Origin: an uncultured Fidelibacterota bacterium
Lineage (GTDB): Bacteria; Fidelibacterota; Marinisomatia; Marinisomatales; Marinisomataceae
NCBI GenBank assembly: GCA_902629855.1
Contig: CACOSI010000002.1
Location: 108,002 to 172,001 of the forward strand
Length of the DNA: 64,000 bases
Direction of reading: 5' to 3'
Of this stretch, positions 56,401 to 64,000 are shown one piece after another; position 1 is the stretch's first letter, and the number at the start of each line of letters is the position of its first letter. A model generated the notes under the pieces. That model made no database searches. It was not told where the DNA came from and saw only the letters and a program-made list of their open reading frames with translations. The translations under genes were made by a program, and so were the position numbers.

Positions 56401-57641
56401 CTTATGGTGCGAATATTCATATATCTGATGGAGATAAAATTAAGAAAAATCACACCTTATTTTCATGGGATCCATATACAGATCTTATTTTAGCTAGACA
56501 ATCTGGTGTTATTAAAATGAAAGACTTCATTGAAGGCGATACTTACCAAGAAGAAGCTGTAGATGGTGGTAAAAAGCAAAAAGTCGTAACTGAGTCAAAA
56601 GATAGAAAGCTAAGTCCCCAAATTGAAATTTATAGTAAAAATGGTGAAATTTTATCTGGTGGAACCATATTGCCAGTTAAAGCAACATTAGTTGTAAATG
56701 ATGGTCAATCAGTTACTCAAGGTCAAACACTTGTAAAAATTCAAAAAGACGTAGGTAAAACAAGAGATATTACTGGTGGTCTTCCAAGGGTTGCTGAATT
56801 ATTTGAAGCAAGAAAACCTGCTAATCCTGCTGTTGTAAGTGAAATTAATGGAACAGTTGAGTTTGGTGAAATTAAAAGAGGTGTTAGAAAAATTTCAGTT
56901 GTTCCTGCAAATGGAAAGTCTATTGTTTATAAAATACCTTATGGTAAACATGTTGTAGTTCACGAAGGTGATTTCATTACTGCTGGAACTCCTCTTTGTG
57001 AAGGAGCAATTTCTCCTTCAGACATTTTAACAATTTTAGGTCCAAATGCGGTTAGAGAATATCTTGTAAATGAAATTCAAGAGGTTTACAGGTTACAAGG
57101 TGTTGGAATTAATGATAAGCACATTGAAGTTATTGTAAATCAAATGATGAAGAAGGTTATAGTTAATGATCCTGGTGATAGCAATTATCTTCCTGGTGAA
57201 AGATTGGACAAATCAGATCTTTTTGCTGAAAATGATAACATGAAAGGCATGGTTGTTGTTGACGAAGCCGGAGATTCAAATTTAGATGTTGGTATCATGA
57301 TTTCACAAAATGAAGTCAAGGAATTAAACAAAGAGTTTAAATCAAAAGATCAAAATGTAATTAAGTTTCACAAAGCAAAACAGGCTACATTTGAACCAAT
57401 TCTAATGGGTATTACCCAGTCATCTTTAAACACCAATAGCTTTATCTCAGCTGCATCTTTCCAAGAGACAACAAGAGTATTAACTGACGCTGCTACAGCT
57501 TCAAAAACAGATAACTTGCTTGGTCTTAAAGAAAATGTCGCTCTTGGAAGGCTTATACCAGCTGGAACTGGCTTTCCTGAACTAGATAAAGTTCGACTAA
57601 CTAAAGATGCAGATTTAGACGTAGAAATAGAAAATAGTTAG
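53454..57641 (+). CDS. rpoC: DNA-directed RNA polymerase beta' subunit
   Basis: 1395 residues, close to E. coli's 1407. The N-terminal zinc site [20 protein letters not shown], the catalytic [16 protein letters not shown] (three Asp chelating Mg), the trigger-loop block [12 protein letters not shown] and the second zinc site around [15 protein letters not shown] are complete. The subunit appears unsplit and inteinless. A 127-bp gap follows, the longest in the window, with the rpsL promoter. Confidence 0.98.
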   Translation: MYKAKNSISIKLASPEKILEGSFGEVLKPETINYRSYKPEKDGLFCEKIFGPVKDFECHCGKYKGIRYRGIICDRCGVEVTTKKVRRNRMGHITLAVPVVHIWFLKSIPSKLSYILGKSAKQLESVIYYENYLVINPGKSGYKRFELIDEEAFIELDQEFGYDAVSQEEKEEESYFYAAMGGEAIKDALAEMDLLELKKELELISSTTKSKQKREDALKRLKVVKDFAQDRNNKPEWMIVSILPVMPPELRPLVPLEGGRFAASDLNDLYRRIIIRNNRLKQLMDIQAPEVILRNEKRMLQESVDALFDNTKRKTAIRSGSKRPLKSISDMLRGKQGRFRQNLLGKRVDYSGRSVIVVGPELRMTECGIPKNMALELFKPHLIRELIRRDMAATPRSAKLMIENKESFVYEILESVVKDHPVLLNRAPTLHRLGIIAFQPILIDGKAIRVHPLVCSAFNADFDGDQMAVHVPLSIPSQLEARILMMASQNVLHPASGKPITLPSQDMILGCYYLTRGKKGDVGEGKSFGSLDEVRIAYDNGKVGMHAIINVRHNGQWYMNTTAGRAIFNSIIPEELGYYDEIISKKKLSFIIGESFVKAGNQKTVQLLDDLKDIGFKTATMSGVSISISDIIIPDAKHDIINRAENEVEKIQQRFDRHVLTEGERYNKVIDVWTKATSEVADVMMDGLRSDEEGFNSLFISSDSGARGSGDQIKQLAGMRGLMAKPRKSMVGGGEIIESPIQSNFKEGLSVMEYFISTHGARKGLADTALKTADAGYLTRRLVDVAQDVTISEHDCKTINGITVSDLKEGEEIVESLSERILGRTSSEKIIVDGKTVVKAGDIFDEKLAEFVVNNNFNSIKIKSILTCESRRGVCAKCYGWDLTRRELVTQGTAVGIIAAQSIGEPGTQLTLRTFHIGGTATRIAEESDKKSRFNGKASFSDDFIPAKTIDEDGISVTRCLSRNSKLFINDSKGNILEEFNVPYGANIHISDGDKIKKNHTLFSWDPYTDLILARQSGVIKMKDFIEGDTYQEEAVDGGKKQKVVTESKDRKLSPQIEIYSKNGEILSGGTILPVKATLVVNDGQSVTQGQTLVKIQKDVGKTRDITGGLPRVAELFEARKPANPAVVSEINGTVEFGEIKRGVRKISVVPANGKSIVYKIPYGKHVVVHEGDFITAGTPLCEGAISPSDILTILGPNAVREYLVNEIQEVYRLQGVGINDKHIEVIVNQMMKKVIVNDPGDSNYLPGERLDKSDLFAENDNMKGMVVVDEAGDSNLDVGIMISQNEVKELNKEFKSKDQNVIKFHKAKQATFEPILMGITQSSLNTNSFISAASFQETTRVLTDAATASKTDNLLGLKENVALGRLIPAGTGFPELDKVRLTKDADLDVEIENS

Positions 57642-57703
57642 TATATATAATACTAATATTTTTTTGCTATAAATCACCTGTTCCTACGCGTTCAAGAAAA
57701 AGT

Positions 57704-57732
57704 TTGATTCTTCCATGTTATAACGATATATT
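57704..57732 (+). promoter_or_regulatory. Sigma70-like promoter of the str-S10 operon, with G+C-rich discriminator
   Basis: TTGATT (57704-57709), 17 bp, TATATT (57727-57732), then CGCCCGG, a very G+C-rich discriminator in an AT-rich region. The -10 is 36 bp before the rpsL ATG. A second possible -10, TATAAA (57668-57673), lies upstream but lacks a good -35. Confidence 0.7.
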
Positions 57733-57768
57733 CGCCCGGTAAATTAATTATTAAAGGATATAAAAATA

Positions 57769-58143
57769 ATGCCAACTGTAAATCAGTTAATAAGAAAAAG
57801 TAGAAAAAAGATTATAAAAAAATCTGCTAGTAGAGCTTTAGATAAGAGTCCTCAGAAGAGAGGTGTTTGCACACGTGTATATACAACAACACCCAAAAAA
57901 CCTAATTCTGCCTTGAGAAAAGTTGCGAGAGTTAGATTGACAAATGGTATTGAAGCTAATGCATACATTCCTGGTGAAGGTCATAATTTGCAAGAACACT
58001 CAATTGTATTAATTGAAGGTGGAAGGGTAAAAGACCTTCCTGGTGTAAGGTATCATATTGTAAGAGGGTCTTTAGATACAGCTGGTGTTAATGATAGAAA
58101 GACAAGTAGATCAAGATATGGAGCTAAAAAACCGAAAAGCTAA
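57769..58143 (+). CDS. rpsL: 30S ribosomal protein S12
   Basis: 124 residues. S12 sits at the decoding centre. [12 protein letters not shown] at the start; [20 protein letters not shown] (residues 39-58) retains both Lys residues whose mutation gives streptomycin resistance, so it is the sensitive wild type; [17 protein letters not shown] follows. AAAGGA lies upstream. rpsG begins 3 bp after the stop. Confidence 0.98.
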   Translation: MPTVNQLIRKSRKKIIKKSASRALDKSPQKRGVCTRVYTTTPKKPNSALRKVARVRLTNGIEANAYIPGEGHNLQEHSIVLIEGGRVKDLPGVRYHIVRGSLDTAGVNDRKTSRSRYGAKKPKS

Positions 58144-58146
58144 ATT

Positions 58147-58620
58147 ATGAGAAGAAGAAGACCAGAAAAGAGAATTATTAGTCCTGACCCAAAATTTAAT
58201 GATTTACAAATATCAAAATTTATGAATTATCTTTTAACGGATGGAAAAAAGGGTATTGCTGAAAAAATTCTTTACGATGCATTTGATATTGTTAAAGAAA
58301 AGAGCAAAAAAGATCCTATTGATATCTTTAAGAAAGCTTTAAATAATGCATCGCCTCATGTTGAGGTAAAATCTAAAAGAATCGGTGGTGCAACTTATCA
58401 AGTACCAATTGAGGTTCCATCTAGAAGACAATTTTATTTAGCTTCACAATGGATTATAGATAGTGCAAAAAATAAATCTGGAAGCTCTATGTCAAATAGG
58501 TTAGCAGGTGAGATTCTTTCCGCTTCTAACAACGAGGGTTCTGCAATTAAAAAGAAAGAAGATACACATCGCATGGCTGAGGCTAATAAAGCATTTGCAC
58601 ATTTTGGAAGAGGTAGATAA
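58147..58620 (+). CDS. rpsG: 30S ribosomal protein S7
   Basis: 157 residues. S7 nucleates the 30S head. The opening [40 protein letters not shown] and the C-terminal [17 protein letters not shown] are typical. The stop shares its last base with the fusA ATG (TAATG). In E. coli, S7 represses this mRNA between rpsL and rpsG, but with 3 bp there is no room for that leader. Confidence 0.98.
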   Translation: MRRRRPEKRIISPDPKFNDLQISKFMNYLLTDGKKGIAEKILYDAFDIVKEKSKKDPIDIFKKALNNASPHVEVKSKRIGGATYQVPIEVPSRRQFYLASQWIIDSAKNKSGSSMSNRLAGEILSASNNEGSAIKKKEDTHRMAEANKAFAHFGRGR

Positions 58621-60707
58621 TGTCAGCTGATTTAAGAATTGTAAGAAATATTGGTATTATGGCACATGTTGATGCTGGTAAAACAACTTTAACAGAACGA
58701 ATGTTGTATTATGCAGGTAAAACCCACAAGATTGGTGAAGTACATGATGGTGCAGCTACAATGGATTGGATGGAACAAGAACAGGAAAGAGGTATAACAA
58801 TCACTTCTGCTGCTACAACTTTTTATTGGGATAAAAACCGAGTAAATCTTATTGATACCCCCGGTCACGTTGATTTCACAATGGAAGTTGAAAGATCCTT
58901 AAGAGTACTCGATGGTGCAGTCGCAGTATTTTGTGCTGTTGCTGGAGTTGAACCCCAAAGTGAAACTGTTTGGAGACAAGCAACAAAATATGATGTTCCT
59001 AGAATCGCATTTATTAACAAAATGGATAGAGTTGGAGCAGATTTTTATAATGCCATTGATACCATGAAAAAAAGATTAGGAGCTAAACCTTTACCTATTG
59101 CACTTCCAATTGGTGCAGGTGAAGATTTTAGAGGTATTATTGATCTTACAAATATGAAAGCAATCCAGTATAATGAAAGTTCTCAAGGAGCAGAGTTTGA
59201 TTATATAGAAATTCCGGAAGAGCTTAAAACAGAAGCAGATAAGTGGAGAAATTTCTTAATTGAAGAAGTTGCAAGTTCTGATGACGCTTTAATGGAAAAA
59301 TATTTATCGGAAGAAGAAATTTCGGCAGATGAAATCAAAGGTGCTTTAAAAAAAGGTTGTCTAGAAGGTTCATTTGTCCCAACCTTGTGTGGTTCTGCAT
59401 TTAAGAATAAGGGTGTTCAAAGAGTTTTAGATGCTGTAATTGATTTTCTTCCATCTCCAATAGATGTTGGCAGTATTGAAGGTTCATCGGTTGATGATAC
59501 CGATCAAAAAGTTGAAATTAAGAATTCTATGGACGGTTCATTTACTGCTCTCGCTTTCAAAATTGCAACTGATCCTTTTGTTGGAAAACTAACTTATATC
59601 CGAGTTTATTCCGGTACTCTTAAAAAAGGTTCTTTTTGTATCGATTCAAATACTGGTGAAAAGCAAAGAGTTTCAAGAATTTTACAAATGCATGCTAATA
59701 AAAGAGAAGAGCTAGACGAAGCAAAAGCAGGTGAAATTGTTGCCGTTATTGGTTTAAAAGATGTTAGAACAGGACATACCTTATCTGAAAAAGGAGATGT
59801 TACTTTGGAATCAATGGAATTCCCAGATCCAGTAGTTTCTGTATCAATTGAGCCTGTATCAAAAGGAGATCAAGATCAGCTTGCTAAAGGTATGAATAAG
59901 CTTAGCGAGGAGGATCCTACGTTTCAGGTCAAAGTTGATAACGAAACTGGTCAAACAGTAATATCTGGAATGGGAGAAGTTCATCTCGAAATTATTATTG
60001 ATAGGTTAAAAAGAGAATTTAATGTAAACGCTAATGTAGGTAAGCCTCAAGTATCTTTTAGAGAAGCAATTCAGAAGCCAGTTGAGAAAATCGATGAGAA
60101 ATTTGTTAGACAATCTGGTGGTAGAGGTCAGTATGGACATGTTGTCATAAATGTTAAACCTACTGCTCAAGGTGAAGGTTACAAATTTGTAAATAAGATT
60201 GTTGGTGGTGTGATTCCTAGAGAGTACATCCCAGCAGTTGATGCTGGTATTCAGGAGCAACTTAAAAATGGCGTTCTTCATGGATATCCAATTCCAGATG
60301 TTGAAGTTGAGCTGGTATTTGGTTCATACCATGATGTGGATTCCTCTGAAATTGCATTTAAAGTTGCAGGTTCCAGAGCAATTAAAACTGCTTGCAAACA
60401 GGCTAACCCAGTATTAATGGAGCCAATAATGGCTGTTGAAGCGACAACTCCTGATGATTATTTGGGAGATGTTATTGGAGACATCAATTCTAGAAGAGGT
60501 AAGGTTGAGACAATGGAACAGCAAGGCACTAATCAACAAATTAAAGCAGCTGTACCTTTGAGTGAAATGTTTGGTTACGCCACTGATTTAAGATCTTTGT
60601 CGCAGGGAAGAGCAAATTTCCATATGGATTTCCAAGAGTATGCTAAAGTTCCTGCATCTGTTGAAGAAAAGTTAATGAAATCTAAATCTTCAGAGGGAGA
60701 ATCCTAA
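58620..60707 (+). CDS. fusA: Elongation factor G
   Basis: 695 residues; GTPase driving translocation. G-domain motifs: [31 protein letters not shown] and [12 protein letters not shown]; domains II-V follow, with [20 protein letters not shown] in domain IV. It has the length of canonical EF-G, not of EF-G2 paralogues. rpsJ overlaps its last base, so the str and S10 operons are joined without tufA between them. Confidence 0.98.
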   Translation: MSADLRIVRNIGIMAHVDAGKTTLTERMLYYAGKTHKIGEVHDGAATMDWMEQEQERGITITSAATTFYWDKNRVNLIDTPGHVDFTMEVERSLRVLDGAVAVFCAVAGVEPQSETVWRQATKYDVPRIAFINKMDRVGADFYNAIDTMKKRLGAKPLPIALPIGAGEDFRGIIDLTNMKAIQYNESSQGAEFDYIEIPEELKTEADKWRNFLIEEVASSDDALMEKYLSEEEISADEIKGALKKGCLEGSFVPTLCGSAFKNKGVQRVLDAVIDFLPSPIDVGSIEGSSVDDTDQKVEIKNSMDGSFTALAFKIATDPFVGKLTYIRVYSGTLKKGSFCIDSNTGEKQRVSRILQMHANKREELDEAKAGEIVAVIGLKDVRTGHTLSEKGDVTLESMEFPDPVVSVSIEPVSKGDQDQLAKGMNKLSEEDPTFQVKVDNETGQTVISGMGEVHLEIIIDRLKREFNVNANVGKPQVSFREAIQKPVEKIDEKFVRQSGGRGQYGHVVINVKPTAQGEGYKFVNKIVGGVIPREYIPAVDAGIQEQLKNGVLHGYPIPDVEVELVFGSYHDVDSSEIAFKVAGSRAIKTACKQANPVLMEPIMAVEATTPDDYLGDVIGDINSRRGKVETMEQQGTNQQIKAAVPLSEMFGYATDLRSLSQGRANFHMDFQEYAKVPASVEEKLMKSKSSEGES

Positions 60708-61015
60708 TGGCTAAAGATTTAATTAGAATCTCTTTGAAAGCTTATGATCATAAGTTATTAGATAAGTCTGCAGAGAAAATAATTAGAACAGCAAAATCTA
60801 CTGGTGCTATAATTTCTGGGCCAATACCATTGCCAACAAAAAGAACAGTTTATACAGTTTTAAGATCTCCATTTATTGATAAGAAATCTAGAGAACAGTT
60901 TCAAACCAAAGTTCATAAGAGAGTGGTAGATATTGTTAACTCAACACCAAAGACCGTCGAATCTTTAATGAAGTTAGATTTACCATCAGGTGTTGATATT
61001 GAGATTAGAGGATAA
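60707..61015 (+). CDS. rpsJ: 30S ribosomal protein S10
   Basis: 102 residues. S10 (NusE) belongs to the 30S head and to the antitermination complex with NusB and Nus[41 protein letters not shown] and the C-terminal [11 protein letters not shown] are present. It begins the S10 operon, sharing a base with fusA and preceding rplC by 6 bp; no independent leader is available for L4-type control. Confidence 0.98.
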   Translation: MAKDLIRISLKAYDHKLLDKSAEKIIRTAKSTGAIISGPIPLPTKRTVYTVLRSPFIDKKSREQFQTKVHKRVVDIVNSTPKTVESLMKLDLPSGVDIEIRG

Positions 61016-61021
61016 ATAGAA

Positions 61022-61642
61022 ATGTACGGTTTAATAGGCAAGAAGGTAAAAATGACCCAAGTCTTTAACAATGAAGGACATGTTGTTCCAGTTACTCTTG
61101 TTGAAGCTGGTCCATGCACTGTATCTCAAATTAAACTTGAAAAAGATAATGGATATAATGCGATACAGCTTGCTTATGGTTCGAAATCAAAAAATAAAAC
61201 TAATAAACCTACAGCAGGTCATTTATCAAAATCTAAATTAGAAACTGCAAAAGTTTTAGCTGAATTTAAATCAATAGATGATTTTGAATATAAAATTGGT
61301 CAAACCTTTAATTCATCAATTTTCAATATTGGAGAAATAATTGATGTTAGAGCAAAATCTAAAGGTAAGGGTTTTGCTGGAACTATTAAGAGACATGGTT
61401 TTGCAAGGCAGGATGCGACACACGGTAATAAACATACTGAACGTAAACCAGGTTCTATTGGACAAGCTTCGTGGCCATCAAGAGTTTTTAAAGGCATGAA
61501 AATGGCTGGAAGAAAAGGTTCTGATAATGTTACTGTTAAAAATTTAGAGATTGTAGACATAGACAATGAAAAGAATTTATTATTTATAAAGGGTGCGATT
61601 CCTGGAGCTAATAATTCTCCAGTATATCTCTTAAAGAAATGA
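61022..61642 (+). CDS. rplC: 50S ribosomal protein L3
   Basis: 206 residues. L3 is an early 50S assembly protein with a loop reaching the peptidyl-transferase centre. MYGLIGKKVKMTQVFNNEGH at the start and GFAGTIKRHGFARQDATHGN, then GSIGQASWPSRVFKGMKMAG for the central loop, are diagnostic. It overlaps rplD by 4 bp. Confidence 0.98.
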   Translation: MYGLIGKKVKMTQVFNNEGHVVPVTLVEAGPCTVSQIKLEKDNGYNAIQLAYGSKSKNKTNKPTAGHLSKSKLETAKVLAEFKSIDDFEYKIGQTFNSSIFNIGEIIDVRAKSKGKGFAGTIKRHGFARQDATHGNKHTERKPGSIGQASWPSRVFKGMKMAGRKGSDNVTVKNLEIVDIDNEKNLLFIKGAIPGANNSPVYLLKK

Positions 61643-62256
61643 AGATAAAATCAATAGATACAAGTAAAGAATTTAAATTAAATGACTCAATTTTTAAGGT
61701 TGAGATGAATGATCAGGTTGTCTACCAATCTGTTGTTGCTGAATTAAATAACTTAAGGCAAGGAACTAGTTCTACAAAAAATAGATCCGCAGTTTCTGGA
61801 GGAGGTAAAAAACCATTCAGACAAAAAGGAACTGGTAATGCCAGACAGGGTACAAGTAGATCACCATTGAACAGAGGTGGTGGATCAATTTTTGGACCAT
61901 CTCCAAAAACTTTTTCAAAAAAAGTTAATGTTAAAACAAAGCATTTAGCTTTTAAGTGCATTTTATCTGATAAGGTAAAGAATGATTCATTTATGGTTGT
62001 TGAAAAGCTCCCTTCTTCAGAAAAAACAAAAGAATTTATATCATTTTTAAAAGATAAAAATATTAATAATAGAAAGATTACAATGGTTAGTTCAACTATT
62101 GATGAAAAACTAGAATTATCTTCAAGAAATGTACCGCACATAATGCTTGTAAAAGCCAAATCTTGCTCGGTAAGAGATTTATATGATAATGATATCATTC
62201 TTATTGACAAAGATGGTCTTGAAGAAATCTCAAAAAGATTTGAGGCTAAAAACTAA
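61639..62256 (+). CDS. rplD: 50S ribosomal protein L4
   Basis: 205 residues. L4 lines the exit tunnel with an extended loop, here RSAVSGGGKKPFRQKGTGNA followed by RQGTSRSPLNRGGGSIFGPS. In E. coli it also represses the S10 operon, but the absence of a leader before rpsJ makes the same mechanism doubtful here. It shares a base with rplW. Confidence 0.97.
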   Translation: MKIKSIDTSKEFKLNDSIFKVEMNDQVVYQSVVAELNNLRQGTSSTKNRSAVSGGGKKPFRQKGTGNARQGTSRSPLNRGGGSIFGPSPKTFSKKVNVKTKHLAFKCILSDKVKNDSFMVVEKLPSSEKTKEFISFLKDKNINNRKITMVSSTIDEKLELSSRNVPHIMLVKAKSCSVRDLYDNDIILIDKDGLEEISKRFEAKN

Positions 62257-62567
62257 TGAGCCATTTTTCAAAGATATTAATAAGACCAATTGTTACTGAA
62301 AAAATGACTGCGTTACAAGAGTCATCAAATAAGTATGCTTTTGAAGTACCTGTTAATGTTAATAAAATTGAAGTTAAAAAAGCAGTTGAGGAAAAATTTA
62401 ATGTTAAAGTCTCTAAAGTTGCTATTTCAAATAGAAAAGGTAAAGCAAAAGAAATGACTGTTAAAAGTAATGGCAGAACTATTAGAACAACAGGTTTTGC
62501 AAAAAGTAAAAAAAGAGCCATTGTCACATTATTAGATGGCTACAACATAGATTTATTTAGCGTATAG
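62256..62567 (+). CDS. rplW: 50S ribosomal protein L23
   Basis: 103 residues. L23 sits at the tunnel exit and docks trigger factor and [23 protein letters not shown] and [20 protein letters not shown] are typical, as is the basic loop around [12 protein letters not shown]. rplB starts 8 bp after it. Confidence 0.97.
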   Translation: MSHFSKILIRPIVTEKMTALQESSNKYAFEVPVNVNKIEVKKAVEEKFNVKVSKVAISNRKGKAKEMTVKSNGRTIRTTGFAKSKKRAIVTLLDGYNIDLFSV

Positions 62568-62575
62568 AAAAAATT

Positions 62576-63403
62576 ATGGCAATAAGACAACTAAAACCAG
62601 TTACACCAGCTTCTAGATTCACTTCTAGACCCGATTTTTCAGAGATTACAACTGATAAGCCAGAGAAATCTCTTGTTAGAAAGTTAAAAAAATCAGGCGG
62701 TAGAAATAATAGAGGAAGAATTACTTCAAGAAGAAGAGGTGGTGGACATAAACGTAGCTACAGAATTATCGATTTTAAAAGAAATAAATTTGACATAGAA
62801 GGTAAAGTAGCAACCATAGAATATGATCCTAATAGAAGCGCATTTATAGCTTTGATTCATTATGTTGATGGTGAAAAAAGATACATCATCCAACCTGATG
62901 GTCTAAAAGTTGGAGATAAAGTTATTTCTAGCAAAAAAGCGGAGTTAAAAACTGGTAATGCAATGCAGCTTTTAAATATACCATCAGGCCAATTTGTTCA
63001 TAACATTGAAATGATTCCTGGTAAAGGTGCTCAAATGGCTAGAAGTGCAGGTGCATATGTACAAGTAATGGCACACGATAATAATATGGTCACCTTAAAA
63101 ATGCCTTCCGGTGAAGTAAGAATGGTTCCTGATAAATGCCTTGCAACTATTGGAGTTGTTGGAAACAAACAACATGAATTAGTTCGCTCTGGAAAAGCTG
63201 GTAGATCTAGATGGCTTGGAAAAAGACCAAAAGTTAGAGGTGTTGCTATGAATCCAGTTGACCATCCAATGGGTGGTGGTGAAGGTAAGAGCTCTGGTGG
63301 TAGACATCCAGTATCTCCTTGGGGTAAACAAACAAAAGGTTTCAAAACTAGAAAAAAAAATAAAAAATCAAACTCACTAATTATTAAAAGGAGAAATGAT
63401 TAA
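62576..63403 (+). CDS. rplB: 50S ribosomal protein L2
   Basis: 275 residues. L2 supports peptidyl-transferase activity and subunit joining. The central [20 protein letters not shown] and the C-terminal [19 protein letters not shown] (with the conserved His near the catalytic centre) are intact. It shares one base with rpsS. Confidence 0.98.
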   Translation: MAIRQLKPVTPASRFTSRPDFSEITTDKPEKSLVRKLKKSGGRNNRGRITSRRRGGGHKRSYRIIDFKRNKFDIEGKVATIEYDPNRSAFIALIHYVDGEKRYIIQPDGLKVGDKVISSKKAELKTGNAMQLLNIPSGQFVHNIEMIPGKGAQMARSAGAYVQVMAHDNNMVTLKMPSGEVRMVPDKCLATIGVVGNKQHELVRSGKAGRSRWLGKRPKVRGVAMNPVDHPMGGGEGKSSGGRHPVSPWGKQTKGFKTRKKNKKSNSLIIKRRND

Positions 63404-63675
63404 TGGCTAGATCAGTAAGAAAAGGTCCTCATGTTGATTTTAAGCTTTTGAAAAAAGTAATTAAGATGGAAGAGTCTTCTAAAAAGTCTGTAATAAAAAC
63501 ATGGGCAAGAAATTCCATTATTGTTCCCGATTTTGTTGGTCATACATTTGCTGTTCATAATGGAAATAAATTTATTCCAGTTTTTGTGACAGAAAATATG
63601 GTTGGTCATAAATTAGGTGAATTTTCTCCTACTAGAACTTTTAGAATGCATTCTGGAGACAGAAAGAAGAAATAA
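63403..63675 (+). CDS. rpsS: 30S ribosomal protein S19
   Basis: 90 residues. S19 forms a head-tip heterodimer with S13. [19 protein letters not shown] at the start, then [20 protein letters not shown] and the closing [20 protein letters not shown] match the family. rplV begins 3 bp later. Confidence 0.98.
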   Translation: MARSVRKGPHVDFKLLKKVIKMEESSKKSVIKTWARNSIIVPDFVGHTFAVHNGNKFIPVFVTENMVGHKLGEFSPTRTFRMHSGDRKKK

Positions 63676-63678
63676 TTT

Positions 63679-64000
63679 ATGGACATTACATCAAAAGCTA
63701 ATAACGTTAGAATTTCTCCGAAAAAATTGAGAATAGTCGCAGATACTGTGAGAGGCCTTAATGTGAATAAGGCATTATCTTCTTTAGATCATATGGATCA
63801 AAAGGGTGCCTACATTATTAGAAAAACCTTAGCATCAGCGGTTGCTAATGCTCAAAACAACGAAGATTTCAATGCAGATATGAATCTAGTTAGTATTAAA
63901 ACTATTACTGTCGATGAGGGTCCAGCGCTTAAAAGATTTAGAGCTAGAGCCCAGGGTAGAGCAAATAGAATTAAAAAGAGAACAAGTCATTTAAAAATAG
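63679..64000 (+). CDS. rplV: 50S ribosomal protein L22, cut by the window end
   Basis: 107 residues are visible from the ATG at 63679; the window ends inside codon 108, so the last few residues are missing. SKANNVRISPKKLRIVADTV and the tunnel-loop/C-terminal KRFRARAQGRANRIKKRTSH are present (the site of erythromycin-resistance changes lies in this loop). The order rpsJ-rplC-rplD-rplW-rplB-rpsS-rplV is canonical, so rpsC should follow. Confidence 0.97.
   Translation, partial: MDITSKANNVRISPKKLRIVADTVRGLNVNKALSSLDHMDQKGAYIIRKTLASAVANAQNNEDFNADMNLVSIKTITVDEGPALKRFRARAQGRANRIKKRTSHLKI

Noticed and set aside
57646..57673. TATAAT (57646) and TATAAA (57668) after rpoC as further promoters
   Set aside because: No acceptable -35 upstream of either; AT-rich DNA produces such hexamers by chance.

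Overview
The window is a dense, AT-rich block of bacterial housekeeping DNA (by eye about one third G+C or less). I count 72 protein genes, two of them cut by the window edges, and five tRNAs. All but one (rlmB) lie on the + strand. Summing the gaps by hand gives only about 0.94 kb outside genes (about 1.5%). Most neighbours overlap by 1-20 bp, and no gene-free stretch exceeds 130 bp. I see no rRNA, insertion sequence, prophage, CRISPR array or transferred island.

Organism: a Gram-negative cell (Lnt, a probable LolA, outer-membrane proteins, a heptose-phosphatase-like protein, meso-DAP-type MurE) of the FCB group. Evidence is the complete batA-E operon, the large plant/Bacteroidetes-type IspG, DUF4321, and signal peptides that end directly before Gln. 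Streamlining and low G+C fit a marine lineage such as Marinimicrobia (SAR406). That placement is inference, not proven by the sequence.

Layout. 1-7450: tail of an M19 dipeptidase, convergent rlmB, then arfB, a secreted unknown, murE-murF-mraY (a fragment of the dcw cluster) and ispG. 7460-11050: mscS-dut, then groES-groEL closed by the only clear intrinsic terminator. 11068-16440: folate genes, deoxynucleoside kinase, a tiny membrane protein, an outer-membrane protein, rsmE, a HIT protein and an unusually short SMC. 16517-21917: rpsP (with a long repeat tail)-trmD-rplS, an MFS transporter, yicC-gmk-rpoZ, ung. 22007-30937: dnaB (DnaA box at its start), rel, ruvX, lnt, truA, an HtrA-like lipoprotein, DUF4321, tatA, gatA. 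30943-39311: batA-E, a SPOR protein, yebC, ruvC, ruvA, gcvT. 39304-44962: ftsK, a LolA-like protein, a GmhB-like phosphatase, ddl, cysS. 44964-64000: a tRNA cluster leading into tuf-rpmG-trnW-secE-nusG-rplKAJL-rpoBC, then rpsL-rpsG-fusA joined directly to the S10 operon (rpsJ to rplV).

The genes serve translation and its quality control, transcription, replication and recombination, wall and envelope building, and the stringent response. Recognisable sigma70-like promoters (near TTGACA, 16-17 bp, near TATAAT) precede mscS, groES, dnaB, the tRNA cluster and rpsL; the last two carry G+C-rich discriminators. Shine-Dalgarno sequences are clear mainly before highly expressed genes (groES, groEL, tuf, rpoB).

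Most notable: an intact-looking SMC ATPase with no room for a normal hinge; a 25-bp perfectly alternating pyrimidine-purine tract with a 10-bp tandem repeat just before the tRNA cluster; a 124-residue modular repeat tail on ribosomal protein S16; a consensus DnaA box abutting dnaB; and Gln at +1 of nearly all predicted signal peptidase I substrates. I found no convincing wholly new multi-gene system.
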